From Gigantopelta aegis (Eukaryota; Mollusca; Gastropoda; Neomphalida; Peltospiridae): a stretch of 64,000 nucleotides of DNA. The position numbers and the translations under genes are program-made. The stretch lies in the NCBI RefSeq assembly GCF_016097555.1, contig NC_054712.1, forward strand, positions 56,566,914-56,630,913, read 5' to 3'. Of the stretch, positions 26,901-33,500 are shown in pieces (positions within the stretch are counted from its first letter, which is position 1; each line of letters begins with the position of its first letter). A model generated the notes under the pieces. It was given only the letters and a program-made list of their open reading frames with translations. It was not told the origin of the DNA and searched no databases.

Positions 26901-27594
26901 TAACTTGTTTATTATCTTCTATATATGAAAGTGATGCATTATTTTCAGGCATTGCCAAACTCACGGAACCTAGGTGAAGAGATGAGACATATAGCTGAAG
27001 GACAAGTTACACAGGTTGATTTTTATTGCACTTAATGTTCACATCCCTAGAAGCGACCCAAAACTAAAGTGGGATAATGTTTTACTTTTATTTTCGGTAA
27101 ATATTTTTTAATGTTTTATTAACAACTGACCAAGTACATACATAACCTACCCACGGATACAAAGGATTTCAATTAATTATAAACTGCATAAAGATGCAGC
27201 AGCTGTGTTAATGTTCATAAGACCCATATGAATATTCATGAAAATAGAGAAAATTGTATATCATTTGGTTTTACAGGTTGTTGATCTGGAAAAAAGACGA
27301 ATTGCGATGAAGACTGCAAAGAAACATAAAGTGAATTCTTGACATGAGATATAATCTGAACAGTACTTGTTGTGAAAAAGACCTTGTTTGAAGACAATTG
27401 AACATTTACGATACTTGTTGTGAAAAAGACCTTGTTTGAAGACAATTGAACATTTACGATACTTGTGAAAAAGACCTTGTTTGAAGACAATTGAACATTT
27501 ACGATACTTGTTGTGAAAAAGACCTTGTTTGAAGACAATTGAACATTGTGATATAATTGTAAGTACTGTATGTTGCTCACCAAACGTAAATAAA
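618..27594 (+). CDS. MTBP: MTBP-like gene (Mdm2-binding protein), middle and 3' exons; 5' end outside the window
   Basis: Known role: MTBP binds Treslin/TICRR and is needed for CDK-dependent firing of replication origins in the nucleus; it is regarded as the metazoan counterpart of yeast Sld7. Seen here: exons 1583-1646, 3042-3162, 5506-5808, 7262-7429, 8524-8655, 9079-9167, 13503-13594, 17377-17598, 22091-22355, 23856-23969, 26949-27014 and 27277-27342 all have AG/GT borders, and their phases join without a stop. Recognisable MTBP features are the block QYHGIYY followed by a charged stretch and a RQETHGFC-like segment, a basic Ser/Arg region with RRSPRKKP, and a C-terminal block with KLFQVTKFFVK and LGEEMRHIAEGQVTQVV that resembles the conserved MTBP C-terminal domain. 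Odd points: the introns hold very large tandem arrays, and two exons have their 3' ends duplicated. The assignment rests on remembered family motifs, not a search. Confidence 0.8.
1150..1462 (+). mobile_element. Main-family tRNA-derived SINE
   Basis: Diagnostic order: head 'atgtagcccagtggtagagc' with an A-box, 'gggatcgatcaccgtcgatg' with a B-box, body 'ccattggac…ttccagccagt', 'gatatacc', 'tgtgctgtcctgtctg', 'gatccctt', 'gggtttcctct', and tail 'ttgttaaacgaaacaaac' followed by 'tttaactttaactttga'. The same structure, complete or truncated, recurs at least fifteen times in the window and defines the family. It lies in an MTBP intron. Confidence 0.85.
1583..1646 (+). CDS. MTBP: MTBP exon
   Basis: This 64-bp exon encodes HLENDHPHSKQFVQYVNSLDK. 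The acceptor is ccgtcag and the donor is AAG/gttagt. It starts in phase 2 and ends in phase 0, so it joins cleanly to the exon at 3042. Confidence 0.6.
1651..1829 (+). repeat. Imperfect fold-back element
   Basis: Two arms pair around a 14-nt centre; the core arms are 'gtgaaataattttcaattgt' and its near-complement ending 'aaaattatttcac'. Weaker pairing reaches 'agttacag' on the left and 'ctgtaact' on the right. It looks like a small hairpin MITE; no clear target duplication is seen. Confidence 0.6.
1978..2212 (+). mobile_element. Second-family SINE
   Basis: The tRNA-like head has 'ggtggtgtcgtggttaagct' (A box) and 'tactgggttcagagcc' (B box), then 'gagcgagttttaatgact', 'cactatcaactaac' and tail 'accttaattggatataagc'. 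A second copy, on the other strand, is at 21655-21922. Confidence 0.75.
2213..3041. other. MTBP intron; degenerate 'agtctttgaa' repeats
   Basis: No gene is seen. Between 2397 and 2725 the decamer 'agtctttgaa' or 'agtctttaaa' recurs about nine times without fixed spacing. The rest is AT-rich unique-looking sequence. Confidence 0.6.
3042..3162 (+). CDS. MTBP: MTBP exon
   Basis: This 121-bp exon lies between acceptor aaatttcag and donor CAAG/gttaga and encodes a segment starting LGLLARIAVYQPDSIPKC. It has one leftover base that pairs with AG at the start of the next exon to give glutamate. Confidence 0.75.
3645..4950 (+). repeat. 50-bp tandem array, about 25 copies, starting at a SINE tail
   Basis: The unit is 50 bp (some 49 bp) with core 'gtcggaattctcaatgacaa' and 'tcaacattgctttaagataa'. 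Variants (aag/acg/atg before tcgg, tcgg/tcga) form blocks, showing local amplification. The array starts right at a SINE 3' tail (3645-3695), and 'ctttaa' of the unit equals the tail motif. It lies in the MTBP intron between exons 3042 and 5506. Confidence 0.95.
4998..5330 (-). mobile_element. Main-family SINE, near full length
   Basis: On the - strand: head 'gggcgggacgcagcccagca' at the right end, through the usual body to tail 'gtcgttaaacaaacaaac' with 'tttaactttaac' at the left end. Confidence 0.85.
5506..5808 (+). CDS. MTBP: MTBP exon (largest found)
   Basis: This 303-bp exon lies between acceptor gttttacag and donor GGCTGG/gtaaac. It encodes VDEEILPQAKYVHLLLMKHA, then a long helical-looking stretch that ends in VDELKEWL. 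The frame reads through into the exon at 7262 (EKLKANGES). The last 45 bp plus the donor are copied perfectly at 6029-6082. Confidence 0.8.
5818..7180. other. MTBP intron with a duplicated ~140-bp block
   Basis: Apart from the exon-end copy at 6029, this stretch holds a poly-A run near 6240 and a tandem duplication (6778-6910 and 6920-7060) with core 'gttatagatattataactat'. No gene is recognised in it. Confidence 0.6.
6029..6082 (+). repeat. 54-bp perfect copy of MTBP exon end plus splice donor
   Basis: The bases are identical to 5764-5817, which cover the last 45 bp of the MTBP exon and the first 9 bp of its intron (donor gtaaacata). The copy lies 265 bp downstream and the sequence between is not duplicated. 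It has no acceptor of its own, so it is not expected to act as an exon, but it is a perfect decoy donor. Confidence 0.9.
7182..7233 (+). repeat. (CT)n microsatellite
   Basis: About 25 uninterrupted CT units lie just upstream of the MTBP acceptor at 7261. Length variation here could affect splicing. Confidence 0.95.
7262..7429 (+). CDS. MTBP: MTBP exon
   Basis: This 168-bp exon lies between acceptor tctatttttag and donor GTCTTGG/gtttgt. It encodes a segment from EKLKANGE to LQLPSPVL, including LFEFLNDIQEEFLSAVLKD. A pyrimidine-rich (CT)n run lies 30 bp upstream of the acceptor and may serve as an extended polypyrimidine tract. Confidence 0.75.
7450..7668 (-). mobile_element. Main-family SINE, head-truncated
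   Basis: The body and tail are present on the - strand ('taacaaattgatgtgctcta', 'gaaacccac' side), but the tRNA-like head is lost. Confidence 0.75.
8524..8655 (+). CDS. MTBP: MTBP exon
   Basis: This 132-bp exon encodes DFDVDPAEWPERLALQYREN and a following Arg-rich stretch with RRFQSSDSVALSSPIHPDE. The acceptor is gtgtttag and the donor GATGAAG/gtaaga. Human MTBP has a similar 'WPER' block before a basic segment. Confidence 0.8.
8888..8965. repeat. (TA)n / (TATG)n microsatellite
   Basis: A TA run, then about eight 'tatg' units, then another TA run, within an MTBP intron. Confidence 0.95.
9079..9167 (+). CDS. MTBP: MTBP exon
   Basis: This 89-bp exon encodes ASTLVDASDFLRCFHPDGNA and ends in LSPVRQ. 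The acceptor is ttttttcag and the donor AGGCAG/gtaggt. It ends in phase 0. The following intron holds the 99-bp SINE-derived array. Confidence 0.8.
9255..9702. mobile_element. Two SINE pieces, tail to tail
   Basis: 9255-9400 is a + strand body fragment. 9400-9702 is a nearly full - strand copy whose head end ('ttaccactgggc') forms the left edge of the 99-bp array. Confidence 0.75.
9690..12970 (+). repeat. 99-bp tandem array derived from SINE heads, ~33 copies
   Basis: The unit runs 'accactgggccccctcgatt', 'ggtagagtgctcacctcagg', 'tgttcgggtcattagatgaa', 'acctccttggtggatccatt', 'ctcggattgttg' and a T run of 7-9. 'ggtagagtgctcacct' and 'ttggtggatccattctc' match a SINE head; 'accactgggc' is the end of a SINE in the other orientation. 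One unit at about 9989 keeps the longer junction 'gggctacgtcccgcc', so the unit came from two SINEs head to head. Copies are nearly identical, implying recent amplification. Because 99 is a multiple of 3, long open frames occur by chance. Confidence 0.95.
12970..13447 (+). mobile_element. SINE body at the right end of the array, plus a second SINE tail
   Basis: 12970-13317 continues the array into a SINE ('accccatcccaatcagtgcc' and a complete body) that ends 'gtgcgtcgttaaatac'. 13318-13447 is a second 3' piece ending 'aaacaaaacaaacttttaac'. Confidence 0.75.
13503..13594 (+). CDS. MTBP: MTBP exon with tandemly copied donor
   Basis: This 92-bp exon runs from acceptor cattttacag to donor GGCATTTA/gtaagt. 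It encodes QSSCRFKKVSNKSDASLKW and ends in CKDCQYHGI. The donor is the first of five identical donors spaced exactly 50 bp apart. Use of a later donor would read directly into TAG, so the first is the functional one by reading frame. Confidence 0.85.
13568..13830 (+). repeat. 50-bp minisatellite made from an MTBP exon end and its donor, five donors
   Basis: The unit contains 'cagtatcacggcatttagta' (the exon end plus gtaagt) and 'attctgtgatgttgtattgt'. Donor GTs lie at 13595, 13645, 13695, 13745 and 13795, exactly 50 bp apart. Copies are almost identical. Confidence 0.95.
13858..14230 (+). mobile_element. TTAA-type MITE, family 1
   Basis: It starts 'TTAA-agggacagacgttag' and ends 'aaactagggtatgtccct', so the termini are inverted repeats (agggacataccctagttt type). 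The internal sequence matches 18252-18622. Confidence 0.75.
14230..16105 (+). repeat. 110-bp composite array, ~16 copies
   Basis: The unit carries 'aaagtgctctaatggtggtg' (like a SINE 3' end), 'ccgtagataccgtgtgtatt', 'agtttcagctaggtttgctt' and 'acctgtaacacatctgtaga', the last resembling the left part of the family-1 MITE. Rearranged units occur near 14470 and 15290-15420. The right edge passes directly into the rest of a MITE. Confidence 0.9.
16105..16335 (+). mobile_element. TTAA-type MITE family 1, right part
   Basis: The internal and right segments match 14040-14230 ('atgaccacgaacactcggat', 'aaaaactagtgtctgtc'). Its left part has been drawn into the preceding array. Confidence 0.65.
16345..16950 (+). 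mobile_element. Main-family SINE with four tandem copies of an internal 102-bp block
   Basis: Head 'gtgggatgtaacccagtgct' is followed by a 102-bp unit repeated from 16376, 16478, 16580 and 16682 ('gctcacctgatctaggatct' start). The ordinary body and tail then follow to 'gtcgttaacaaaacaaac'. A B-box-like segment is repeated in each unit. Confidence 0.85.
17016..17352 (+). mobile_element. TTAA-type MITE, family 2
   Basis: TTAA lies on both sides (17012-17015 and 17353-17356), with termini 'agggacattcttgagtttgc' and 'gcaaactccagaatgtctct', clearly inverted repeats. The length is 337 bp with no coding capacity. A diverged copy is at 23100-23412. Confidence 0.85.
17377..17598 (+). CDS. MTBP: MTBP exon
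   Basis: This 222-bp exon lies between acceptor catttcag and donor AGTGTTAG/gtatta. It begins YNRDRKDEQQSKHYAKVRDK and contains RQETHGFCSS and a basic Ser/Arg stretch (FSPSRKSSRKLK). In human MTBP the HYHG block is followed by a comparable charged segment and a YETQTTC motif. Confidence 0.85.
17635..17925 (+). mobile_element. Main-family SINE, head-truncated
   Basis: 'ggttctggattgatcacagt' begins in the B-box region, followed by the full body and the tail 'ttgttaaacaaaacaaactt'. It lies right after the MTBP exon ending at 17598. Confidence 0.8.
18252..18622 (+). mobile_element. TTAA-type MITE family 1, intact ends
   Basis: Perfect TTAA duplications occur at 18248-18251 and 18623-18626. Termini are 'agggagagaccctagtttta' and 'aaacaagggtatgtccct'. 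The 371-bp element is non-coding. piggyBac and Kolobok elements use TTAA; which one mobilised it is unknown. Confidence 0.85.
18640..21250 (+). repeat. 38-bp and 49-bp related tandem arrays (2.6 kb)
   Basis: The left part (to about 19590) has 38-bp units 'agtattagtacatcacagac', 'tgttagacggggaacatt'. The right part has 49-bp units that add 'ttataaagtat', plus 47-bp units missing 'ca'. Blocks of 'ttctataaag' and 'ttttgtaaag' variants show successive local expansions. The array lies between two family-1 MITEs of opposite orientation. Confidence 0.95.
21250..21640 (-). mobile_element. TTAA-type MITE family 1, - orientation, interrupted
   Basis: The sequence is the reverse complement of the 18252 copy, including 'aaatgcatttttcatatttt' and 'gtttgtaaattaaccaaact'. 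It is split by a 95-bp insertion at 21506-21600. Confidence 0.7.
21506..21600 (-). mobile_element. 95-bp retroposed insertion with 15-bp target duplication
   Basis: The flanks are perfect direct repeats 'cagactcttgtttca' (21491-21505 and 21601-21615). Read on the - strand, the insert ends in 'aaaaacattatgtcaa', which is like the 3' end of an RTE-type LINE or SINE. I do not recognise its 5' part. Confidence 0.75.
21655..21922 (-). mobile_element. Second-family SINE
   Basis: This is the reverse complement of the 1978 copy: 'gcttatatccaattaaggtt' tail at the left and tRNA-like head 'ggtgttgtggttaagccatc' / 'gggttcgcatcccagt' at the right. Confidence 0.8.
22091..22355 (+). CDS. MTBP: MTBP exon, basic Ser/Pro-rich region
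   Basis: This 265-bp exon lies between acceptor cttcttttag and donor AAGAAG/gtggga. It contains TLRRSPRKKPTSAFDSSKF, NKRKRSPEGAIEE and SQRHKK. Low-complexity, basic and rich in SP sites, it fits the disordered region before the MTBP C-terminal domain. The SP/TP sites could be CDK targets, which is inference. Confidence 0.8.
22376..22500 (+). repeat. G-rich short repeats and a SINE-head fragment
   Basis: Three partial repeats of 'gaagaggtgtagctcag' with 'ggggaggg' runs end in a tRNA-like 'gtagctcagtggtagagtgc' without a complete tRNA fold. Confidence 0.6.
22507..22850 (-). mobile_element. TTAA-type MITE family 1, - orientation, diverged
   Basis: It starts after TTAA at 22503-22506 with 'agtgacagaccctagttttt' and runs to 'gattaactaaacttaagtgt'. 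The inner sequence matches the family in reverse. Confidence 0.65.
23100..23412 (+). mobile_element. TTAA-type MITE family 2, diverged copy
   Basis: It shares 'ttaaatatattttctggttt' and 'aagcccaaactggattttg', and ends 'gcagcaaactcaggaatgtc' before 'cgtttaa', matching 17016-17352. The left terminus is lost. Confidence 0.7.
23856..23969 (+). CDS. MTBP: MTBP exon, start of the conserved C-terminal domain
   Basis: This 114-bp, 38-codon exon is phase 0 at both ends. It encodes KLEQIVTDVLVKHGVTKDDS and ends in ETKLFQVTKFFVK. The pattern 'hydrophobic-x-KHGI…C…LF…KFFLK' is what I recall of the MTBP C-terminal domain. Confidence 0.85.
23970..24900. other. MTBP intron, no feature seen
   Basis: AT-rich sequence with short T runs and a small SINE-head-like piece at 24890-24930 ('ggctcatgcagtggtagaat'). 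Nothing else is recognisable. Confidence 0.6.
24961..25150 (+). mobile_element. hAT-type MITE
   Basis: Termini are 'cagggccagatttagatc' and 'aaatctggcattg'. It is flanked by 'gacgtagg' (24953-24960) and 'gatgtagg' (25151-25158), an 8-bp duplication with one change, as for hAT elements. A relative in the other orientation is at 62829-62982. Confidence 0.8.
25151..25554 (+). repeat. 38-bp array with a 41-bp spacer (higher-order repeat)
   Basis: The unit is 'gatgtaggactacaatgtag', 'tctatgataatatgtata'. Pairs of units alternate with 'gatggtcactttatagttta' plus 'ttgtaattaaacactgaagt'. The first unit begins exactly at the target duplication of the hAT MITE. Confidence 0.9.
25555..26400 (+). mobile_element. 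846-bp non-autonomous TTAA element with visible empty site
   Basis: Termini 'agctgcaatgtctgg' and 'ccagacatagctgct' are 15-bp inverted repeats with two mismatches, flanked by TTAA at 25551-25554 and 26401-26404. The uninterrupted site 'gtaattaaacactgaagtg' is present in the neighbouring repeat units, so excision of the element restores the unit exactly. A second, internal pair of inverted segments lies at about 25700-25780 and 26110-26210 ('agcagccaatttcagcagac'). No open frame of note. Confidence 0.9.
26405..26948. other. MTBP intron, no feature seen
   Basis: AT-rich and without recognisable repeats, up to the acceptor at 26948. Confidence 0.5.
26949..27014 (+). CDS. MTBP: MTBP exon
   Basis: This 66-bp exon, phase 0 at both ends, encodes ALPNSRNLGEEMRHIAEGQV followed by TQ. 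The acceptor is attattttcag and the donor ACACAG/gttgat. It continues the C-terminal domain. Confidence 0.8.
27277..27342 (+). CDS. MTBP: MTBP last coding exon
   Basis: This 66-bp coding part encodes VVDLEKRRIAMKTAKKHKVN, serine, then TGA at 27340-27342. The acceptor is ggttttacag. The 3' UTR continues through a 48-bp minisatellite to a poly(A) signal at 27589. Confidence 0.85.
   Translation, partial: VVDLEKRRIAMKTAKKHKVNS
27364..27546 (+). repeat. 48-bp minisatellite in the MTBP 3' UTR, four copies
   Basis: The unit is 'acttgttgtgaaaaagacct', 'tgtttgaagacaattgaaca', 'tttacgat'; the third copy lacks three bases. It begins 22 bp after the stop codon and lies before the poly(A) signal, so it should be in the mature mRNA. 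Confidence 0.95.
27589..27594 (+). promoter_or_regulatory. Poly(A) signal AATAAA of MTBP
   Basis: A canonical AATAAA lies 247 bp after the MTBP stop codon and about 110 bp before a Tc1-like element. It is the first AATAAA after the stop codon. Confidence 0.6.
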
Positions 27595-27702
27595 CCTTTC
27601 ATCCATTATTTACCAGTTGGTCATCAATTTTATTTTATTTTTTCTTTGTTCAATAATTTTATTTAGTTTTCTTGGTGGTGCTCCTATTAGCTTTTACATG
27701 TA

Positions 27703-29219
27703 TACTACTCAAAAGAATTTAAGGGTCAGACGATATTTTCGACATTATTTTCTGAATGTCAATTATATTAGCTAGACCATAATGTCACGCATGGTATTGT
27801 TCCATTTTGACGAAAGTGGGTCTAAGCAACACATAAATGAATTAAAATCCACTGTCATTGACACTGTCGACTAGTTCTAATGGCGACAACATGCTTACAT
27901 TTGCACGTAAATTAGGGCGAAAGCGAAAGGTCTGCTAAGTGCCCATAACTTGCTTTTTCACAAAGCGCTTCATTTGTACGCTTTGCACGTGTATTCCATG
28001 TTCCCAATGCTGAATTTCCGTATAATTGGAGCTTGCGTTCGTGTACGGTGCACACTCCAAATTCGACAATGGTACGACTTCAACTGACTATCGAAGATCG
28101 AGGAAGGGCTATTGCTTGGCTTCAGGATGGCAATACGCAAAGAAAGGTTGCTCTGAGACTTGGTGTCAGTCAAGAGTGTCGTTGGCCGACTGTGGCAACG
28201 GTACCAAGCAATGAATTCTGTTCGAAATCGTCCACGTTCGAGAAGACCCACCAATATGGTTACGTGACAATCTGTGGACTGCGACTGGAACTCGAGTGTC
28301 TGATCAAACCATACGCAATCGTCTGAGAGCCAATAATCTACGCTGCCGTCGCCAGGCTGTTCGACCACCACTCCTACCACGTCACAGAACAGCCAGACGT
28401 CACTGGTGCACGCTTCATCTGCGGTGGCAACGTGTTCAGTGGGGTCGAGTGATGTTCACTGACGAGTCCAGGTTTAGTCTCCAGTTCAACGACGGTCGGG
28501 TAGCGCTTCGCTGACGTTAACGTTAGACAACGTCACCGGTTCAGTGGTGGCAGTGTCATGGTGTGGGGCGGCATCTCTATCCACCACAGGACCCCCCTCT
28601 ATGTGGTGGATGACAATCTGAATGGAATCCGCTATCTGAATGAGATTATCCGGCCGTTGGTTCTCCCAGGCCTTCAGCAGATTGGCGGCGGGGCAGTTCT
28701 GCAGGATGACAATGCCAGACCCCACCGCGCTAGGGTGGTAACGGACTTTCTCAGACAACAAGGTATCGCCAGGATGGATTGGCCAGCATATTCGCCTGAC
28801 TTGGCCCCAATAGAGCACGCCTGGGACGAATTAGGCAGGAGAGTTCGGGATAACCATGCCCCTCCGGCCAACCTTCATGATCTGTGTCAACTTCTTATGG
28901 CAGTGGCAGGCCATTCCCCAAGAGTTCTTCAGACGTCTGATCAACAGCATGAGGCAACGATGTGTCGAGTGTATTCGCGCCAGGGGTGGATTCACACACT
29001 ATTAAACGAATGTTCTAATGTGTAAAATCCATGTTTGACCACCTTCAATTTTGACAGCATGTCATGTGACTTTCTTGTATACAGTGACGTTTATTTGTGG
29101 TTTTTTTGTAAATATGGAACAATAAATAAAAAATTTGGTTTAGTTTACATCATCAATCTAATACACTCTGAAACTTATTTGGTTATAAATTTTTGACCCT
29201 TAAATTCTTTTGAGTAGTA
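27703..29219 (+). mobile_element. Tc1-like transposon, 1517 bp
   Basis: TA duplications occur at 27701-27702 and 29220-29221. The inverted ends are 'tactactcaaaagaattt' and 'aaattcttttgagtagta', continuing to 'aagggtca' / 'tgaccctt'. It sits between the convergent 3' ends of MTBP and MED10. Confidence 0.93.
28069..29025 (+). pseudogene. Tc1-like transposase, frameshifted
   Basis: Transposases of this family cut and paste DNA with a DD34E catalytic triad. Fragments in three reading segments show an N-terminal helix-turn-helix start (MVRLQLTIEDRGRAIAWLQ), MFTDESRF (first Asp), VLQDDNARPH (second Asp) and SPDLAPIEHAWDELGRR (Glu), with 34 residues between the last two. Frame changes around 28180-28330 and 28500-28560 break the gene, so it is inactive. 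Confidence 0.9.
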
Positions 29220-30448
29220 TATTTATGTAAGCAATTTGTTGGAATATCCATTTCATACCTATTTGTTACAACAACAAAACACACAATTTTAATGAATTTA
29301 TTTATGTGAATAGATTGACATTGTCAGGCACTTTTATTTCGAGGTTTTGAATGCCATTTTAATGGAATACAATGCAATTTTGTTCCTTTGATTAAAAAAT
29401 ATCACAAACATTTAACAAGAGACATAAACACAGAGAGAATGAGATGAATCCATGGTATCTATGGGACTACTTGACAGGGCTGTGGTCCATACTTGCTGTC
29501 AGTTGAGCCATCTCCAGAGTGTAGGGTACATGGAATCCGCAGTGCATCGGAGTTGCTCAAGTGTCTTCTAATCATATTTTGTCAACTGATCTGTCTGTCC
29601 AGGACAGATGTTAATGAATTAGCAATTGCTCCTGACAGACTATAGTGTAAGCTGGGTTCAGCATCAGGGCTCAAAATACCAGCCTGCAAAACCAGTCAAT
29701 TGTGATGTCATTTGATGTCATCTGGACTCTAAAACGTTTTATAAGCACGGGCTATTTAGCATGTAATTGTGTTGTATTTTAATTTCACAACACTAAAACA
29801 CATCTCAGATGTCCTCATTCTGTGCTGTCCTATTTCCAGGCGGCCATGTCTTTTGTTAACAGGACATCTTTTACATGCCTGCTGTTAGTAAATTATAACA
29901 GAATTTATTTCATTGCTAAATCGCTGAGAGGTTAATTAAAAATCGTCTGTCGTTTTATCGATGTACCGACATTTTTGCTATTTGCCTAAATGAAAAACTT
30001 TAATTTGGTGATACATTTCTTAACAAATTTGTCAGTTTAGGATTGATCCCTGTGGGTGGGCCAATATGCTACACTGAACACACGTTATAGTCCTGTCACT
30101 TGCATCATACACAGAAAAACAATTACTAGTGACATGAACTCGAATAGCACATAGCTAACTATGTGCTTCTTACACACTTCCAGTAGAAACGACAGCACAT
30201 ACCACAGTTTTTGTTATGAAAGTGATTGGCTCTACCACCCATTGCACATCTTGAAGAACTCCACAACTAAGCTCCATTCGTACTCTCATGTCTAATACAT
30301 CTCTATTGGGATGCCGTTCAAATGTGATATACACACTGAGTCTCTCTTTCCTAGCCTCTGATAATGTCCAAGCTGTTGCTGTGAACATAAATCTTCAGTT
30401 TATGAACCCGTGGTTTTGTTGTCCAGTCCCGTTCACATTGGTTGGTGG
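29220..30448. other. Intergenic stretch between the Tc1 element and MED10 stop
   Basis: It should contain the MED10 3' UTR on the - strand. 'tttatt' (AATAAA on -) occurs at several places near 29290-29340 but none is clearly the used signal. No other gene is seen. Confidence 0.5.
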
Positions 30449-30544
30449 TCACGTTGGCCGGTCGTCGCCTTTCACAGCTCTGTACATGTTCATCTCGTTT
30501 GGAAATACTTTATTCAGCTCCACAATCAACAGTGCTTTGAACCT
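30449..30544 (-). CDS. MED10: MED10 exon 4 and stop codon
   Basis: This 96-bp coding exon has acceptor tatttttcag. It encodes RFKALLIVELNKVFPNEMNM and YRAVKGDDRPT, with TGA at 30451-30449. The end resembles the 'MAKYRSIRGEDHPP' tail of vertebrate MED10. Confidence 0.95.
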   Translation of the reverse strand, partial: RFKALLIVELNKVFPNEMNMYRAVKGDDRPT

Positions 30545-33500
30545 CTGAAAAATATAAAAATAAATAATTCTGAGAGCACTGTTAAATCAATACATGTCCC
30601 CTACCGAGCCCAACTAATTTTCTTGTCTCCTAAGTTCAAGGGCCATAACTCCATAAAAATGGTGTAAATCACCAGAAAAGTTAAACTTAATCTATAACAG
30701 TACATGATAATGCAATATACAAAATGTAATCTCAATATATTCAGGTATTGACAAAAACTTTTGGAAAACAAATTTCAAGGGCCATAACACTGAAAAATGG
30801 GTAAACTGCCATGAAAGTCAAACTTGATTTCTAATAGACATATAAAGCTACATGTATGTATACACAAAATTTCAGCTCAATATCTTGAAGGCATTGGAGG
30901 GGGAAGGTTGGGGGGAAACACATTGTTCAAGGGCCATAACTCTGTCAAAATGGGTAAATCATGAAAGTGAAGCTTGATCTTTAACAGTACATTATAAAGC
31001 CATGCACAAAATATCAGCTCAATATGTTGAGGCAGTGAGGAGAAAAAGTCCAGAAAACAAATTTCCATATCTGCTAAGTTCAAGGGCCATAATTCTGTCA
31101 AAAATGGGTAAATCGTCATGCAAGTAAAATTTTATCTGCAATGGTATATGATAAAAGTTATACACAAAATGCCAGCTCCATATCTCAAGGCATTGACAAA
31201 AACACATTTATCTGGAAAACTATAAGTGGGACAGACAGAAGGATGGAGATAAAACCTGTAGTCCCCTCCAGCTGGACCGATAGGGGACTAATAAATAATA
31301 ACAAGTATTCTGAGAGTATTGCTAAAGCGTTACATGTCCCTAATGGGCCCAACAACTTGTTTTCTTCTTAAATTTAAGGGAACTAACAGAAAACAGGTAA
31401 ATTGCCATAAAAGTTAACCTTGTTCTGTAACAACACATGATAAAGATATATACAAAATTTCATTTCAATATCTTGAGGCATTGCATATAAAAGGTCTGGA
31501 AAACATATTTTCGTATCTTCTAAGTTCAAGGGCCATAACTCTGTCACAAATGTGTTAATCATCATGAAAGTCAAACTTATACACAAAATTCCAGCTCAAT
31601 ATCTCGATATGCTTATGAAACTATATGTGGGACAGACGAACGGACAATGGAGATGAAACCTACAGTGCCTTTCAGTTGGATTAGTAGGGTACTGATAATA
31701 ATAAACAGGTCACAATACATCCCTTGTAAATTACAGCACTCGCTTGATGTGCAGTCAGTCTAGGATCGATCCCAGTCAGTGGGCTATTTCTCGTTCCAGC
31801 CAGTGCATCACGATTACTATATCAAGGTCATGGTATGTGTTATCCTGTTTGTTGGACGGTGTATATAAAAGATCCCTAGCTACATGTACTAATGAAAAAA
31901 ATGTAACAGGTTTCCTCTCCAAGACCTATATGTCAAAATTACCAAATGTTTGACATCCAACAACCTAGTCTAGTGGTGTCATTAAGAAACATAATAATAA
32001 AACATTTTAATTGCCTTCCTCATGGACAAACGAAGTGAGCTGAAATTCACTCCTGAAATGGTGCTAGGTGAGTAATCACACAAAGTTTCAAATAAACATC
32101 ATTGAATATTTTATAGTGCTCAAGGCGAGCAATTGGCAGATCTCCTAGATTAGTCCATTGGCTTGTGTATATTTGTGGAATTTTCTGCTAGATTCTTGGC
32201 AAATAGGCTTAGACCACTCTAAATAGTGTAAGGATAAAGAATTTCATTGTTGCCATTTTTTTCATTCACCTTTAGGGCGGCCATTTTGAATTTCAAAATG
32301 GCCACCATTCTGGAACTATTTTTGTCAATATCTCGCTTATTAAGGTAGGTAGAATCACAATTCCAGTGGCTACACCCAGGTTTTTTTATACAAGGATTCA
32401 CATAGTGTCATAAAAAATTGATAGAATGGTCGCCATCTTGGATTTCAAGATGGCCGTCACTCTCAAATTGTTTTGTTCTCAACATAAAATATGAAGGCAA
32501 ATTCCACAAATGTACACAACCAAGGCCAGTTACAAATACAATTCAAGTGGTTACCTAGGATTTAGTAACCAACAATTCAGATGGTGGCATTAATCATTAG
32601 TATAATAGCGGCCATCTTGGATTTCAAAATGACCACTACATCGTATCTGTTACAAATAGAATTTCGCTTGGCATTTTACCCAGGTTTCTCACTGCTCTGC
32701 AATGTCATGTCCGATGACCGGTGGTTCAGTATTGCAACACTTTACTGTCTCTCCTTCACAGTTACACAGTTCAGTACAGACTACTCTTGATGCTTTACAA
32801 GAACATCTCCTTGAACACATGGTAACATAACTTTTGTTGCTTCGTCCACATCCACATTTCACCAGCTGTAATATAGAAGCTGGGGCAGGTGCTACTTGCG
32901 ACAGCACAGGTTTCAAGACTCCATCAACTGATGTCCAGCGTAACCTCAGTGGGTCAAGCCGTTTAGGAGTTAAAATGAAGTCCTGCATCCATGTTAACTT
33001 GAAGGTGAGCACGACGAGTATGTTCTCTCCACGTTCCGGCCGTCGGTGGCAATCTATCAACACCTTGCTCAGGCTTCATCTGACGGAACAGGTCCCATCG
33101 TAACTCGTTAGAACTATTTGGAGTGGTACCCTTAGGACAGAATAAACTACGAAGGAACTGTTCACACCCTTCTGTTACTTCTTCAGATGGCTCATCTCCA
33201 ACACCTATTTGACATATTGCTTCCACGACAGCTGGACTCGCCTCGAGAAACATTTTGAAGCAGGTTACTTTTCCTTTTGATTGGATGTGTCCGGTAGTAT
33301 CACAACCAGTTAGAGCATGGCAGTTTATCAGTGCCTTTGACTTCTGTGATCCGAGTTTGTCATAGATAGGCTTCAAATAGATTTTACAGTGTCGCTCTCC
33401 TGTGCCCATAATCAGTGCACTGTCATCTCCAAGTTCTTCAGCTCGACGAAGAGCAAGAAGCAACACATCTGTGTCTTGTGAATACAGGTTATCTTGAATC

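Noticed and set aside
27236..27602. Overlapping - strand open frames with repeated SNKVFFTT-like peptide
   Set aside because: They are the antisense of the MTBP 3' UTR minisatellite.
28486..28871. - strand open frames over the Tc1 transposase
   Set aside because: Antisense shadows of the + strand transposase, which has the catalytic motifs.
32219..32401. Matching 60-residue open frames at 32219 and 36360
   Set aside because: They are the inverted ends of the 4.5-kb element read in equivalent frames.
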